From Clostridia bacterium (GTDB taxonomy: Bacteria; Bacillota; Clostridia; Oscillospirales; CAG-272): DNA of 38,766 nucleotides. The DNA is taken from NCBI GenBank assembly GCA_017453285.1, contig JAFTKL010000005.1, forward strand, positions 1 to 38,766. Reading direction: 5' to 3'. The notes beneath the pieces were generated by a model. It ran no database searches. It had not been told where the DNA came from and saw only the letters and a list, made by a program, of their open reading frames with translations. Position numbers and translations under genes: made by a program. Below are positions 15,992 through 23,768 of this stretch, in pieces (the stretch's first letter is position 1; every line of letters starts with the position of its first letter).

Positions 15992-16083
15992 GAACGGATA
16001 TTCAAGATCTTGCACTCACCAAGTATACCTCGGTGCTATCCCGAATAAACTATAGAGGATAGATAACCGTCGGGGGTGGCTCT

Positions 16084-17721
16084 ATGGCAAGATCGGATGA
16101 TAAAAAAATAATCACGGAAGCACGCAGCTTTATTTCGGGCGTGCTTCTGCTGTCTTTGTCGACAGTTGCAGTAAAAGTCATAGGGCTTGCGTTCAAGATA
16201 CCTATGCTCTCACTACTCGGCACGGACGGAATGGGATATTTTAATTCCGCATACGAGATATACGCGCTTCTGTGCGTTATAGCAACCGCGGGACTCCCTA
16301 CGGCGCTCTCTATGCTCGTCTCCTCGGCTCGCGCAAGAGGGGAGGGAGAGCGAATACGAAGAACGTTTCACTCGGCTCTGTCTCTTTTTGCCGCTATCGG
16401 TGTGGTAGGCTCGGCAGTAATGGCACTTTTTGCGCAAAGGCTTGCCGAGATGATAGGAAACCCGGACGCGCGACTGTCTATCATAGCTATTGCGCCGACT
16501 CTGCTTATCATTTGCATCTCGAGCGCGATCCGCGGATACGCGCAGGGATTTGAATACATGAGCCCGACCGCACTTTCTCAGCTTATGGAGGCGGCAGGGA
16601 AGCTTGCGTTCGGCGTGATATTCGCACGACTTGCACTCAAACGCGGACTCGCACTTCCGACAGTCGCCGCTTGCGCGGTGGCAGGAATAGGTGTGGGCGC
16701 GGCGATATCGCTTGTATATCTGCTTGCCGCTATGGGCTCGAAGAAAATAAAAATACAGCTTGGCGACTGCACGGCTGAGTGCACTACAAGAAGAAAAAGC
16801 AGTATGCGTGAGCTTGTCTCGGTCGCTCTGCCGATAACTCTCGGCTCTGCGGTGATCGGACTTACAAGAATAATAGATATGACGCAGATAATGCGCGGAC
16901 TTCAGGACATCGGAGTATCTGCCGACGAGAGCAACCGTATATATGGTGCATATACAACTCTCGCGCTACCCGTGTTCAGCCTTGTGCCCTCACTTATCGC
17001 ACCGATCTCGATGGCACTTGTGCCCGGACTCTCGGCGGCGATAGCCCGACGCGACCTTGCAGGTGAGAGAAACATTACGGAAAGCTCGCTCAGATACACA
17101 TCTTTGCTCGCAACTCCCGCGTCATTTGCACTCGCGCTCTACTCAGAACCGATACTGAGCATCATATTTCCGTCACAGCGTGATGCGGTAGAGCTTTGCG
17201 CGCCGCTTCTTTCAATGCTTGGCGGCTCGGTGCTTTTCTCCTGCCTTATGACTACCACCAACGCGCTTCTGCAGTCCTACAGAAAGCAGAGACTTCCGAT
17301 AATCTCAATGGCAATAGGTGTCGCACTGAAGCTCGTCAGCACTTACGCGCTTGTGAGAACCGAGCAGATAGGAGTGATGGGTGCACCGATAGGAAGCCTG
17401 ATATGCAATATCGCGGTGACCTATCTCAATCTGTATTTTCTTTGGAGATACTCGGGAGTGCGTATAGAGCCCTTCGCTGCACTATTGGAGCCCTTGCTTG
17501 CTTCACTTGTGTCGGTTGGCGGAGGTTTTGCGCTTTATAGATTTTTGCTCTTGCGGACTGAGAGCACGATACTGTCGTTTGGCGTTGCCGTGTTTGTCTC
17601 GGTGCTTGCGTACGTCGCGATAGCTATGATACTCGGGTGTATCACCGAGCAGGATATACGGCTTTTGCCGTTCGGCGCGCGTATTATGAATATGAAAAAG
17701 GATAAAAATAAAACGGCTTGA
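16084..17721 (+). CDS. Oligosaccharide flippase, YabM/SpoVB-like
   Basis: This 545-residue polytopic membrane protein belongs to the polysaccharide transporter branch of the MOP/MATE superfamily, with about fourteen transmembrane helices. The N-terminal part (SGVLLLSLSTVAVKVIGLAFKI, then LGTDGMGYFNSAYEIY) is typical of Gram-positive SpoVB/YabM proteins, which are thought to flip lipid-linked cell-wall or polysaccharide precursors. Its position, directly before mazG and the yabO-yabP-yabQ-divIC block, matches yabM in Bacillus subtilis, so orthology to YabM is more likely than to SpoVB. The ATG at 16084 has GGGGGTGG upstream. The 92-base gap after hemZ holds no clear promoter or terminator. Confidence 0.87.
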   Translation: MARSDDKKIITEARSFISGVLLLSLSTVAVKVIGLAFKIPMLSLLGTDGMGYFNSAYEIYALLCVIATAGLPTALSMLVSSARARGEGERIRRTFHSALSLFAAIGVVGSAVMALFAQRLAEMIGNPDARLSIIAIAPTLLIICISSAIRGYAQGFEYMSPTALSQLMEAAGKLAFGVIFARLALKRGLALPTVAACAVAGIGVGAAISLVYLLAAMGSKKIKIQLGDCTAECTTRRKSSMRELVSVALPITLGSAVIGLTRIIDMTQIMRGLQDIGVSADESNRIYGAYTTLALPVFSLVPSLIAPISMALVPGLSAAIARRDLAGERNITESSLRYTSLLATPASFALALYSEPILSIIFPSQRDAVELCAPLLSMLGGSVLFSCLMTTTNALLQSYRKQRLPIISMAIGVALKLVSTYALVRTEQIGVMGAPIGSLICNIAVTYLNLYFLWRYSGVRIEPFAALLEPLLASLVSVGGGFALYRFLLLRTESTILSFGVAVFVSVLAYVAIAMILGCITEQDIRLLPFGARIMNMKKDKNKTA

Positions 17722-17742
17722 CCGTATTTGGAGGATATAAAA

Positions 17743-18555
17743 ATGACTGTTGCAGAAAAGAAAAAGATGCTTCTTGAAAAGGCGAGCGATGGCTACGGCT
17801 TTGAGGATCTCATCACGGTGGTAGAGGTTCTGCGCTCCGAGGAGGGCTGCCCGTGGGATCGCGAGCAGGACCACAAGAGCATCCGCAGAGATTTTATAGA
17901 AGAAACTTATGAGGTAATAGAGGCGATCGATACCGAAAACCCCGTGCTTCTGCGCGAGGAGCTTGGCGACGTTCTTTTGCAGGTGACCTTCCATGCGCAG
18001 ATAGAGACCGAGGAGGGAAGATTTACTATCGAGGACGTTGCAAACGACATATGCGTAAAGCTGATACATCGCCATCCGCACGTTTTCGGCGACGTCGAGG
18101 CGGATACGTCCGAGAAGGTGCTTTCGAATTGGGAGAAGATCAAGAGCGAAGAAAAGGAGCGTAAGACGGTCACCGACAAGCTCCGCGCTATCCCCCCGAT
18201 GCTTCCCGCGCTTATGAGAGCAGAGAAGGTCGGAAAGAAGGCTAGCTGTTTTGATTTTCCGGATGCCGAGTCGGTAATGGCAAAGGTCTACGAGGAGCTT
18301 GACGAGCTTAAGGAAGCTATGGCTGAGGGCAAAGCGGAGCATATCGAGGAGGAGATGGGAGATCTTCTCCTGACCGTAACCTCTCTTTGCCGAAAGATAG
18401 GAGTTGAGTCCGAGGTCGCACTTTCGAAGGCGACGAATAAGTTTATCGAGCGCTTTGAGAAGATCGAAAACGCGGTGAATGAGAAGGGTCTGCAGATGAG
18501 CGAGCTTAGCATGTCCGAGCTTGATGCAATATGGGACGAAAACAAGAAAAAGTAG
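17743..18555 (+). CDS. mazG: Nucleoside triphosphate pyrophosphohydrolase MazG
   Basis: This 270-residue cytosolic enzyme hydrolyses NTPs, including aberrant ones, to NMP and pyrophosphate. It has two MazG modules. The first contains CPWDREQDHKSIRRDFIEETYEVIEAI, with Glu53, Glu54 and Glu57 forming the EExxE metal site and EELGD at 72-76. The second (about 183-240) contains EELDELKEAM and EEEMGDLLL. The linker HRHPHVFGDV is diagnostic for the long form. The start at 17743 follows GGAGGATATAAAA; an in-frame ATG at 17728 precedes the ribosome binding site and is rejected. It corresponds to the MazG half of yabN in Bacillus but lacks the N-terminal methylase domain found there. An A-rich stretch with no hairpin follows. 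Confidence 0.94.
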   Translation: MTVAEKKKMLLEKASDGYGFEDLITVVEVLRSEEGCPWDREQDHKSIRRDFIEETYEVIEAIDTENPVLLREELGDVLLQVTFHAQIETEEGRFTIEDVANDICVKLIHRHPHVFGDVEADTSEKVLSNWEKIKSEEKERKTVTDKLRAIPPMLPALMRAEKVGKKASCFDFPDAESVMAKVYEELDELKEAMAEGKAEHIEEEMGDLLLTVTSLCRKIGVESEVALSKATNKFIERFEKIENAVNEKGLQMSELSMSELDAIWDENKKK

Positions 18556-18619
18556 GTACAAATTACGCAAAAAATAGTAAAAAACAATAAAAAAATAGCA
18601 AAAAAAATGAAATAAACTA

Positions 18620-18648
18620 TTGAAATTGCGTAAAAAATGTGATATAAT
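18620..18648 (+). promoter_or_regulatory. Sigma-A promoter of hup
   Basis: TTGAAA (18620-18625), 17 bases, TATAAT (18643-18648). It lies in an A-rich stretch after mazG, with a leader of about 48 bases to hup. It gives strong separate expression of the histone-like gene, with some readthrough to rqcP and beyond. Confidence 0.8.
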
Positions 18649-18703
18649 GTTTGTGTAGAAAATAAAGGGCTTGCCCGAGAATAAAAAAAGAAAGGTAATA
18701 ATT

Positions 18704-18979
18704 ATGAACAAGACACAGCTTATCGACGTAGTAGCAACTAAGACCGGACTTACCAAGAAGGCAGCAGAGGCAGCTGTAAACGCAGTTAACGAAGCAATCA
18801 CCGAGGCTCTCAAGGCTGGAGATAAGGTACAGATCATTGGCTTCGGCACATACGAGGTTAAGGAGAGAGCAGCAAGAGAGGGTCGTAACCCCAAGACCGG
18901 CGAGACCATCACCATCGCAGCTTCCAAGTCCCCCGCATTCTCCGCAGGTAAGGCTCTTAAGGACGCAGTTAACGAATAA
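18704..18979 (+). CDS. hup: HU-type histone-like DNA-binding protein
   Basis: This 91-residue nucleoid protein bends and compacts DNA as a dimer. The N-terminal helices ([27 protein letters not shown], residues 1-27) are followed by the beta arm with [21 protein letters not shown], whose tip GRNPKTG (60-66) holds the Pro that intercalates into the minor groove. It closes with [15 protein letters not shown]. Length matches HU. The ATG at 18704 has AAAGGTAA upstream; an earlier in-frame start at 18671 would add an implausible Lys-rich stretch. Codon use appears more uniform than in its neighbours, as expected for an abundant protein. It has its own promoter and a terminator-like hairpin. Confidence 0.97.
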   Translation: MNKTQLIDVVATKTGLTKKAAEAAVNAVNEAITEALKAGDKVQIIGFGTYEVKERAAREGRNPKTGETITIAASKSPAFSAGKALKDAVNE

Positions 18980-18996
18980 TTCGCGCTTATATAAAA

Positions 18997-19029
18997 TTGT
19001 TGCAGGCTTCGGCTTGCAACAATTTTTTT
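18997..19029 (+). terminator. Terminator of hup, fused to the rqcP ribosome binding site
   Basis: The stem TTGTTGCAGGC/GCTTGCAACAA (18997-19007 with 19012-19022, one mismatch) has a TTCG tetraloop and is followed by seven T residues (19023-19029). The GGAGGG ribosome binding site of rqcP begins at the very next base. The element probably lowers, but does not abolish, transcription from hup into rqcP. Confidence 0.85.
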
Positions 19030-19038
19030 GGAGGGAAA

Positions 19039-19284
19039 ATGAGACTTGATAAATATCTGAAGGTGTCTCGTATAATCAAACGCAGAACGGTTGCAAACGA
19101 CGCGTGCGATACCGAGCACGTAAGCATCAACGGCAGACGCGCAAAGGCTTCTTACGACGTCAAAGAGGGTGACGTGCTTGAGATAACCTTCGGTCAGCGC
19201 ACACTCAAGGTAAGAGTGCTGACCGTAAAGGACTCCGTCGCGAAGGCAGACGCTGCAAGTATGTATGAGATCATAAGCGACTAA
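19039..19284 (+). CDS. rqcP: S4-domain RNA-binding protein RqcP (YabO)
   Basis: This 81-residue protein is essentially a single S4 RNA-binding domain: [21 protein letters not shown], then [21 protein letters not shown]. RqcP binds stalled 50S subunits carrying peptidyl-tRNA and helps RqcH add C-terminal alanine tails in ribosome-associated quality control. It is the yabO gene of Bacillus, and its place between mazG/hup and yabP agrees with that. The ATG at 19039 has GGAGGGAAA, starting immediately after the U-tract of the hup terminator. Its own 3' end runs into another hairpin that overlaps the yabP ribosome binding site. Confidence 0.93.
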   Translation: MRLDKYLKVSRIIKRRTVANDACDTEHVSINGRRAKASYDVKEGDVLEITFGQRTLKVRVLTVKDSVAKADAASMYEIISD

Positions 19285-19292
19285 GAACAAAT

Positions 19293-19321
19293 GAATACAA
19301 AAGCCTGACTCCGCATAGTAT
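19293..19321 (+). promoter_or_regulatory. Possible sigma-E sporulation promoter for yabPQ
   Basis: GAATACA (19293-19299), 14 bases, CATAGTAT (19314-19321) resembles the mother-cell sigma-E pattern (xxATATT, 13-15 bases, CATACAxT). In Bacillus yabP is made under sigma-E. The -10 element lies in the 5' arm of the hairpin before yabP, so a transcript beginning about seven bases downstream would lack that arm. Match and position are suggestive only. Confidence 0.35.
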
Positions 19322-19350
19322 TTTATGAAAATATTATGCGGAGGTTTTTT
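19311..19350 (+). terminator. Hairpin with U-tract overlapping the yabP ribosome binding site
   Basis: The stem CCGCATAGTATTTT/AAAATATTATGCGG (19311-19324 with 19328-19341, one mismatch) has a three-base loop. It is followed by AGG and six T residues, then the yabP ATG. The GGAGG ribosome binding site (19340-19344) starts inside the 3' arm. The structure could act as a leaky terminator for rqcP transcripts and mask the yabP start. Confidence 0.65.
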
Positions 19351-19635
19351 ATGTCGTACAGTTTGTCAGAAGAGAAGAAAAGAGTGCATAAGCTATCGCT
19401 TGATTCGAGGAGCGCGCTTGAGATATGCGGAGTCGAGGAGGTGCTCGGCTTTGACGAGGAGAGAGTGTCGCTTCGCAGCAGCGAGGGAGGACTCGAGATC
19501 GAGGGGAGCGGAATAAAGATCGAGACGCTTGACACGGACTCGGGAATAGTTAAGCTCTCGGGCAGGGTGAACGCGATCTACTACGAGAGTGAGGGTGACG
19601 GACGGCGGCGCGGACTCTTCCGTCGGGCGAGATGA
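19351..19635 (+). CDS. yabP: Sporulation protein YabP
   Basis: This 94-residue protein belongs to the YabP family of small spore-formation proteins conserved in Bacilli and Clostridia. Visible features are KRVHKLSLDSRSALEICGVEEVLGFDEERVSLRS and a short beta-rich end (KLSGRVNAIYY), followed by an Arg-rich tail (RRRGLFRRAR) that may contact membrane lipids or nucleic acid. The ATG at 19351 has GCGGAGG five to six bases upstream; a start at 19336 would lie within the hairpin. It precedes yabQ and divIC as in Bacillus, where it is a mother-cell gene. The biochemical role of YabP is not known. Confidence 0.92.
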   Translation: MSYSLSEEKKRVHKLSLDSRSALEICGVEEVLGFDEERVSLRSSEGGLEIEGSGIKIETLDTDSGIVKLSGRVNAIYYESEGDGRRRGLFRRAR

Positions 19636-19644
19636 ATTTTTGAT

Positions 19645-20298
19645 ATGGAAATATCTCAGATAACTCTCGCAAAGCTGCTGCTATATGCCTTTCTGCTCGG
19701 TCTTTCTGTGGGTATTCTTTATGATGCGGGACGGTTGTTGCGAGTGATCCTCGGCGTTGAGCGCGCGGATGGCTTTTGCTCGCGAATGTATGAATGGACT
19801 CTGCCGATATGCAAAAGGCCGATGCGCTCGGGCGAGGACAGACATGTGGCACGAGCTATTGTGATAAATATATGCGATTTTTTGTGCGTGACGGCAGCGA
19901 CGCTCGGAATTCTCGTCCTGAGCTACGCGTACAACAGCGGTCGCGTGCGATTTTTTACGTTCCTCGGTGCTACGGTCGGATTCTTTTTATACAGAGCAAT
20001 ATTCAGTAAAAATCTGATGCTTGCGTGCCGTCCGATCGTCCTGCTCATAAGATACCTTTTCTTGTCATTTTTAGCCATTTTTTGCGCTCCTTTTGCAAAA
20101 ATGTACCGATTTGTGCTTAAATACATTAAAAAAATCGCTTATTTGTATATTTTTACTCTTGAAAAGAAGAGAGAAAAGGTGTATAATATAGAAGAGGAAG
20201 TGTTGCTTGCTGAAAATAGCAAAAAAACGCACTCTCGTGCATACAGAATAATGCCGGATAAACAGAGCGAGGGAGGGGAGAAAAATGGACGAAAATAA
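19645..20298 (+). CDS. yabQ: Spore cortex membrane protein YabQ
   Basis: This 217-residue membrane protein is recognised by position and by the family start, LAKLLLYAFLLGLSVGILYDAGRLLRV, with further transmembrane segments at about 70-92, 98-117 and 130-150. YabQ is required for assembly of the spore cortex in Bacillus and localises to the outer forespore membrane. The C-terminal 65 residues are basic and soluble. The ATG at 19645 has no good ribosome binding site (the closest is GGGCGAG 13 bases away), so it may depend on coupling with yabP, which ends nine bases earlier. The last 14 bases overlap divIC in another frame. Confidence 0.88.
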   Translation: MEISQITLAKLLLYAFLLGLSVGILYDAGRLLRVILGVERADGFCSRMYEWTLPICKRPMRSGEDRHVARAIVINICDFLCVTAATLGILVLSYAYNSGRVRFFTFLGATVGFFLYRAIFSKNLMLACRPIVLLIRYLFLSFLAIFCAPFAKMYRFVLKYIKKIAYLYIFTLEKKREKVYNIEEEVLLAENSKKTHSRAYRIMPDKQSEGGEKNGRK

Positions 20299-20587
20299 GT
20301 ATTTTGCCGACCGAAAAAGTAAGGTAAATATGATCGTTCGTATCTTTCTCGGCTTTCTCCTCGTTTTTGCTGTTGTGTATTTTCTCTGGAGCCTGATGCA
20401 GTATAACGACGCTATGAAAACCAAGGAAGAGAAGCAGGCGTACGTCGAAAGCCTCAAGGATGATATACAGAGACTTGAGTATATGGTCGACGCACCGCTT
20501 GACGACGAGTTCAAGATACGCATAGCGCGTGAAAAGCTCGGAATGTGTTTCCCCGACGAGATAATATTCTACGGCGAGTACGAATGA
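20285..20587 (+). CDS. divIC: Septum formation initiator DivIC
   Basis: This 100-residue bitopic membrane protein belongs to the FtsB/DivIC family, which works with FtsL and DivIB at the division septum. It has a short basic cytoplasmic start, one transmembrane helix (about 16-37, MIVRIFLGFLLVFAVVYFLW) and an extracytoplasmic coiled coil (about 40-70, with a heptad-like KEEKQAYVESLKDDIQRLEY). The C-terminal IRIAREKLGMCFPDEIIFY matches the conserved tail. Its start (GAGGGAGGGG upstream) is inside yabQ, so the two are translationally coupled. It is the last gene of the spore block. Where Bacillus has yabR and spoIIE next, glgB follows here after only 14 bases. Confidence 0.93.
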   Translation: MDENKYFADRKSKVNMIVRIFLGFLLVFAVVYFLWSLMQYNDAMKTKEEKQAYVESLKDDIQRLEYMVDAPLDDEFKIRIAREKLGMCFPDEIIFYGEYE

Positions 20588-20601
20588 TCGCGGAGGAAAG
20601 T

Positions 20602-22473
20602 ATGGAGCAGTACAAGAATTTAGCCCCGTATCTTTTCCACGAGGGCACGAGCGGTGTCGCGTACGAGTATCTCGGAGTTCATAAGGTGTCTGACGGCTAC
20701 GTTTTCAGAGTCTGGGCACCGAACGCGGACAGAGTGTGGCTTATCGGCGACTTCAACGCTTGGGATGAAAGCATTCCTATGCACAAGATCACCGCGAGGG
20801 GTGTTTGGGAGGTCTCGCTGACCGAAAGACGAGCCTATTCAGGTGATAAATATAAATTTAAGATCTTGGCAGGCGGCAGAGTTCTCTACAAGGCTGACCC
20901 GTATGCGCGTCAGGCAGGAAAATTGCCCGAGACCGCGTCGGTGATACCGTCCGATGAGAGATACGAATGGCGCGACGGCGGCTGGATGTCATACAGAGCG
21001 AAGATTTCTAAGGACTTTTACTCAAAGCCGATGAATATCTACGAGATACACGCAGGCTCTTGGAGACGGCATGAGGACGGAAGTTACTTCAGCTACGCCG
21101 AGCTTGCACGCGAGCTTGCACCCTACGTCAAGCAGATGGGGTACACGCATATCGAGCTTCTGCCGATGAACGAATATCCCTGCGACGAGTCCTGGGGATA
21201 TCAAGTGTGCTCTTATTTCGCACCAACCTCACGGTACGGAAGTGTAAACGATTTCAAGAGCTTTATCGACTCGATGCACGAGGCGGGAATAGGAGTTATT
21301 CTCGATTGGGTGCCCGCGCACTTCCCGAAGGACGAGCACGGACTTTGCGAGTTTGACGGCGCGCCGCTCTACGAATATTCTGATCCTCAGAGGATGGAGC
21401 ACGGCGTCTGGGGAACGAGAAGATTTGACCTCGGACGAGGTGAAGTGAGAAGCTTTCTGATCTCAAGTGCCGACTATATGGCAAGAGAATTTCATATAGA
21501 CGGGCTCAGAGTCGATGCGGTGGCTTCTATGATCTGCCTTGACTACGACAAAGCGGCAGGCGAGTGGACACCGAATAAATTTGGAGACAACAGATGCCTT
21601 GAGGGAATAGATTTCCTCAGGCGACTCAATACTTATCTGGGGCGCGAGTTTCCCGACCTTTTGCTCATAGCAGAGGACTCAAGCGCACACAAGGGGATTA
21701 CGGGTATCGAGAACGGTGGCCTCGGCTTTGACCTCAAGTGGAATATGGGGTGGATGAACGACACGCTCTCCTATGCCGAGTGTGAGCCGCAATACCGCAG
21801 ATATCACCACTCAAAGCTCACCTTCCCGATGACATATGCGTTTGACGAGAAATTCGTTCTGCCGATCTCGCACGACGAGGTCGTGCACGAAAAACGCTCC
21901 TTCCTTGACAAGATGAGCGGCGACTATTGGCAGAAGTTTGCGTCGGCGCGCGCGTTTATGGGATATATGATGACGAGCCCCGGAAAAAAGCTCAACTTTA
22001 TGGGTGCGGAGATAGGACAGTTTCGCGAGTGGGACTATGACGGCGAGATCGAATGGTTCTTGCTTGAATACGAAATGCACGCGAAGTTCCAACGCTTCGT
22101 CGCTGAGCTTAACCATTTCTATCTTTCACAGAAAGCTCTGTGGGAGATCGACGACGGTTGGGATGGATTTCGTTGGATAGAGCCCGACGACAGCGCCCAG
22201 AGCGTAATTTCTTACAGAAGAATAGCGAAGGACGGCAGCGAGCTTATCGTTGCGATCAACTTTACTCCCGCGACCTACAGAGAGTTTCTGATAGGTACGA
22301 ACGAAAAGGGAGCTTATGAGGAAATATTCAACTCTGACGACCAAAGATTTGGCGGCAGCGGAGTGGTGAATTTCTGCCCGATAGTTACCACGGGAATAGG
22401 AATGAACGGATGCGGCGACTCGCTCAAAATTAAGCTTCCGCCGCTGGGAATCGTAGTTCTTCGCAAAAAATAA
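20602..22473 (+). CDS. glgB: 1,4-alpha-glucan branching enzyme
   Basis: This 623-residue cytosolic GH13 enzyme creates the alpha-1,6 branches of glycogen. An N-terminal carbohydrate-binding domain (VFRVWAPNADRVWLIGDFNAWD, about 35-55) is followed by the catalytic barrel. The catalytic residues are Asp305 (GLRVDAVASM, nucleophile), Glu358 (LLIAEDSS, acid/base) and Asp425 (ISHDEVVHEK). DWVPAHFPKDEHGLCEFDG is diagnostic for branching enzymes. No signal peptide. I chose the ATG at 20602 because CGGAGGAAAG lies directly upstream; an earlier in-frame ATG at 20584 precedes that site, and one at 20545 lies within divIC. It opens the glycogen gene set glgB-glgC-glgD-glgA-glgP. Confidence 0.96.
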   Translation: MEQYKNLAPYLFHEGTSGVAYEYLGVHKVSDGYVFRVWAPNADRVWLIGDFNAWDESIPMHKITARGVWEVSLTERRAYSGDKYKFKILAGGRVLYKADPYARQAGKLPETASVIPSDERYEWRDGGWMSYRAKISKDFYSKPMNIYEIHAGSWRRHEDGSYFSYAELARELAPYVKQMGYTHIELLPMNEYPCDESWGYQVCSYFAPTSRYGSVNDFKSFIDSMHEAGIGVILDWVPAHFPKDEHGLCEFDGAPLYEYSDPQRMEHGVWGTRRFDLGRGEVRSFLISSADYMAREFHIDGLRVDAVASMICLDYDKAAGEWTPNKFGDNRCLEGIDFLRRLNTYLGREFPDLLLIAEDSSAHKGITGIENGGLGFDLKWNMGWMNDTLSYAECEPQYRRYHHSKLTFPMTYAFDEKFVLPISHDEVVHEKRSFLDKMSGDYWQKFASARAFMGYMMTSPGKKLNFMGAEIGQFREWDYDGEIEWFLLEYEMHAKFQRFVAELNHFYLSQKALWEIDDGWDGFRWIEPDDSAQSVISYRRIAKDGSELIVAINFTPATYREFLIGTNEKGAYEEIFNSDDQRFGGSGVVNFCPIVTTGIGMNGCGDSLKIKLPPLGIVVLRKK

Positions 22474-22558
22474 AACAAGCGCGACCAATTAAACTTTGAG
22501 CAAAACAAATTCTATATACGACAAAAATACGGTTTATCCGAAAAGAATGGAGGATTAT

Positions 22559-23764
22559 ATGTTCAAGAAAAAAGAATGTGTTGCTATGCTCCTTGCAGGC
22601 GGACAGGGTAGCCGCCTTTACGCGTTGACCGAAAAAACGGCAAAGCCTGCCGTTTCGTTTGGCGGAAAGTACAGAATTATCGATTTTCCGCTTTCAAACT
22701 GTATCAACTCGGGCGTTGATACGGTTGGTGTTCTCACACAGTACCAGCCCCTCGTGCTTAATGACTACGTTGGCAACGGACTTCCTTGGGACCTCGACAG
22801 AGCGATAGGCGGCGTTAAGATATTGCCTCCTTACCAGGGTAAGAACGGTGCAGATTGGTATAAGGGCACGGCAAACGCTATATACCAGAATATGCAGTTT
22901 ATCGATATGTACTCTCCCGACTACGTTATCATCCTCTCGGGCGACCATATCTACAGAATGAACTACAACAAGATGCTTCAGTACCACAAGAAGATGAATG
23001 CCGACTGCACTATCGCAGTCATCGACGTTCCGATCGAAGAGGCAAGCCGCTTCGGTATTATGAGCGTGGACGACGAGGGCAAGATCTTCAAGTTCGCAGA
23101 GAAGCCCAAGAACCCCGACAGCACCAAAGCATCGATGGGTATCTACATCTTCTCCAAGGATTGCCTGTTTAAGTATCTTACCGAGGACGCGGCAGATCCC
23201 AAGAGCTCCAACGACTTCGGAAAGAACATAATTCCCGCAATGCTCGCAAACGGACAGAGAATGTATGCGTACTCCTTCAGCGGATATTGGAAGGACGTCG
23301 GAACTATCGACTCTTTGTGGGAGGCTAATATGGACCTTCTCGGCGAAGAGCCCGCTCTCAGCCTCAACGACGAGTCCTGGAGAATTTTCTCGAGACACTC
23401 GGCTCATTCTCCTCAGTACGTCGGTCCTGACGCAGAGATCAAGAATTCGAGCATCACCGAGGGTTGCGACATCTACGGAACGGTTCGCAATTCTGTTCTC
23501 GGCTCGGGCGTTACCGTAATGCCCGGAGCTGAAGTCATCGACTCGGTAATTATGGACGACTGCGTTATCGGCGCGGGCGCTAAGGTATGCTACTCGATAC
23601 TTGACTCGGGCGTCAAGGTAGGCAGCGGTGCGACTGTCGGTAAGGACAGAGCAGAGGCAAAGGGAATTGCAGTTATCGGAACGGGCATCATCGTTCCCGA
23701 CAACAGTGCAGTTGCTGACGGCGCTATGATAAATAACAGTGACGATCTTGTAAAGGAGGCGTAA
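22559..23764 (+). CDS. glgC: Glucose-1-phosphate adenylyltransferase, catalytic subunit
   Basis: This 401-residue enzyme makes ADP-glucose from glucose-1-phosphate and ATP, the committed step of glycogen synthesis. The nucleotidyltransferase domain shows [11 protein letters not shown] (15-25), [20 protein letters not shown], the Lys/Arg-containing start of the ATP loop. It then shows [23 protein letters not shown] and FAEKPKNP. A left-handed beta-helix C-terminal domain with hexapeptide repeats starts near 295 ([21 protein letters not shown]). Length fits. The ATG at 22559 has GGAGG five bases upstream; an upstream reading from 22496 lacks a site. GlgD, the non-catalytic partner, follows four bases later, so the two probably form the mixed tetramer known in Bacillus. 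Confidence 0.96.
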   Translation: MFKKKECVAMLLAGGQGSRLYALTEKTAKPAVSFGGKYRIIDFPLSNCINSGVDTVGVLTQYQPLVLNDYVGNGLPWDLDRAIGGVKILPPYQGKNGADWYKGTANAIYQNMQFIDMYSPDYVIILSGDHIYRMNYNKMLQYHKKMNADCTIAVIDVPIEEASRFGIMSVDDEGKIFKFAEKPKNPDSTKASMGIYIFSKDCLFKYLTEDAADPKSSNDFGKNIIPAMLANGQRMYAYSFSGYWKDVGTIDSLWEANMDLLGEEPALSLNDESWRIFSRHSAHSPQYVGPDAEIKNSSITEGCDIYGTVRNSVLGSGVTVMPGAEVIDSVIMDDCVIGAGAKVCYSILDSGVKVGSGATVGKDRAEAKGIAVIGTGIIVPDNSAVADGAMINNSDDLVKEA

Positions 23765-23768
23765 GATA

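Noticed and set aside
15992..16083. Promoter or terminator between hemZ and the flippase gene
   Set aside because: The only candidate (TTGCAC with TGCTAT at 18 bases) is weak, and no stable hairpin is present.
17503..19290. A 595-codon minus-strand frame opposite the flippase, mazG, hup and rqcP
   Set aside because: It runs across four real genes and two promoter or terminator regions.
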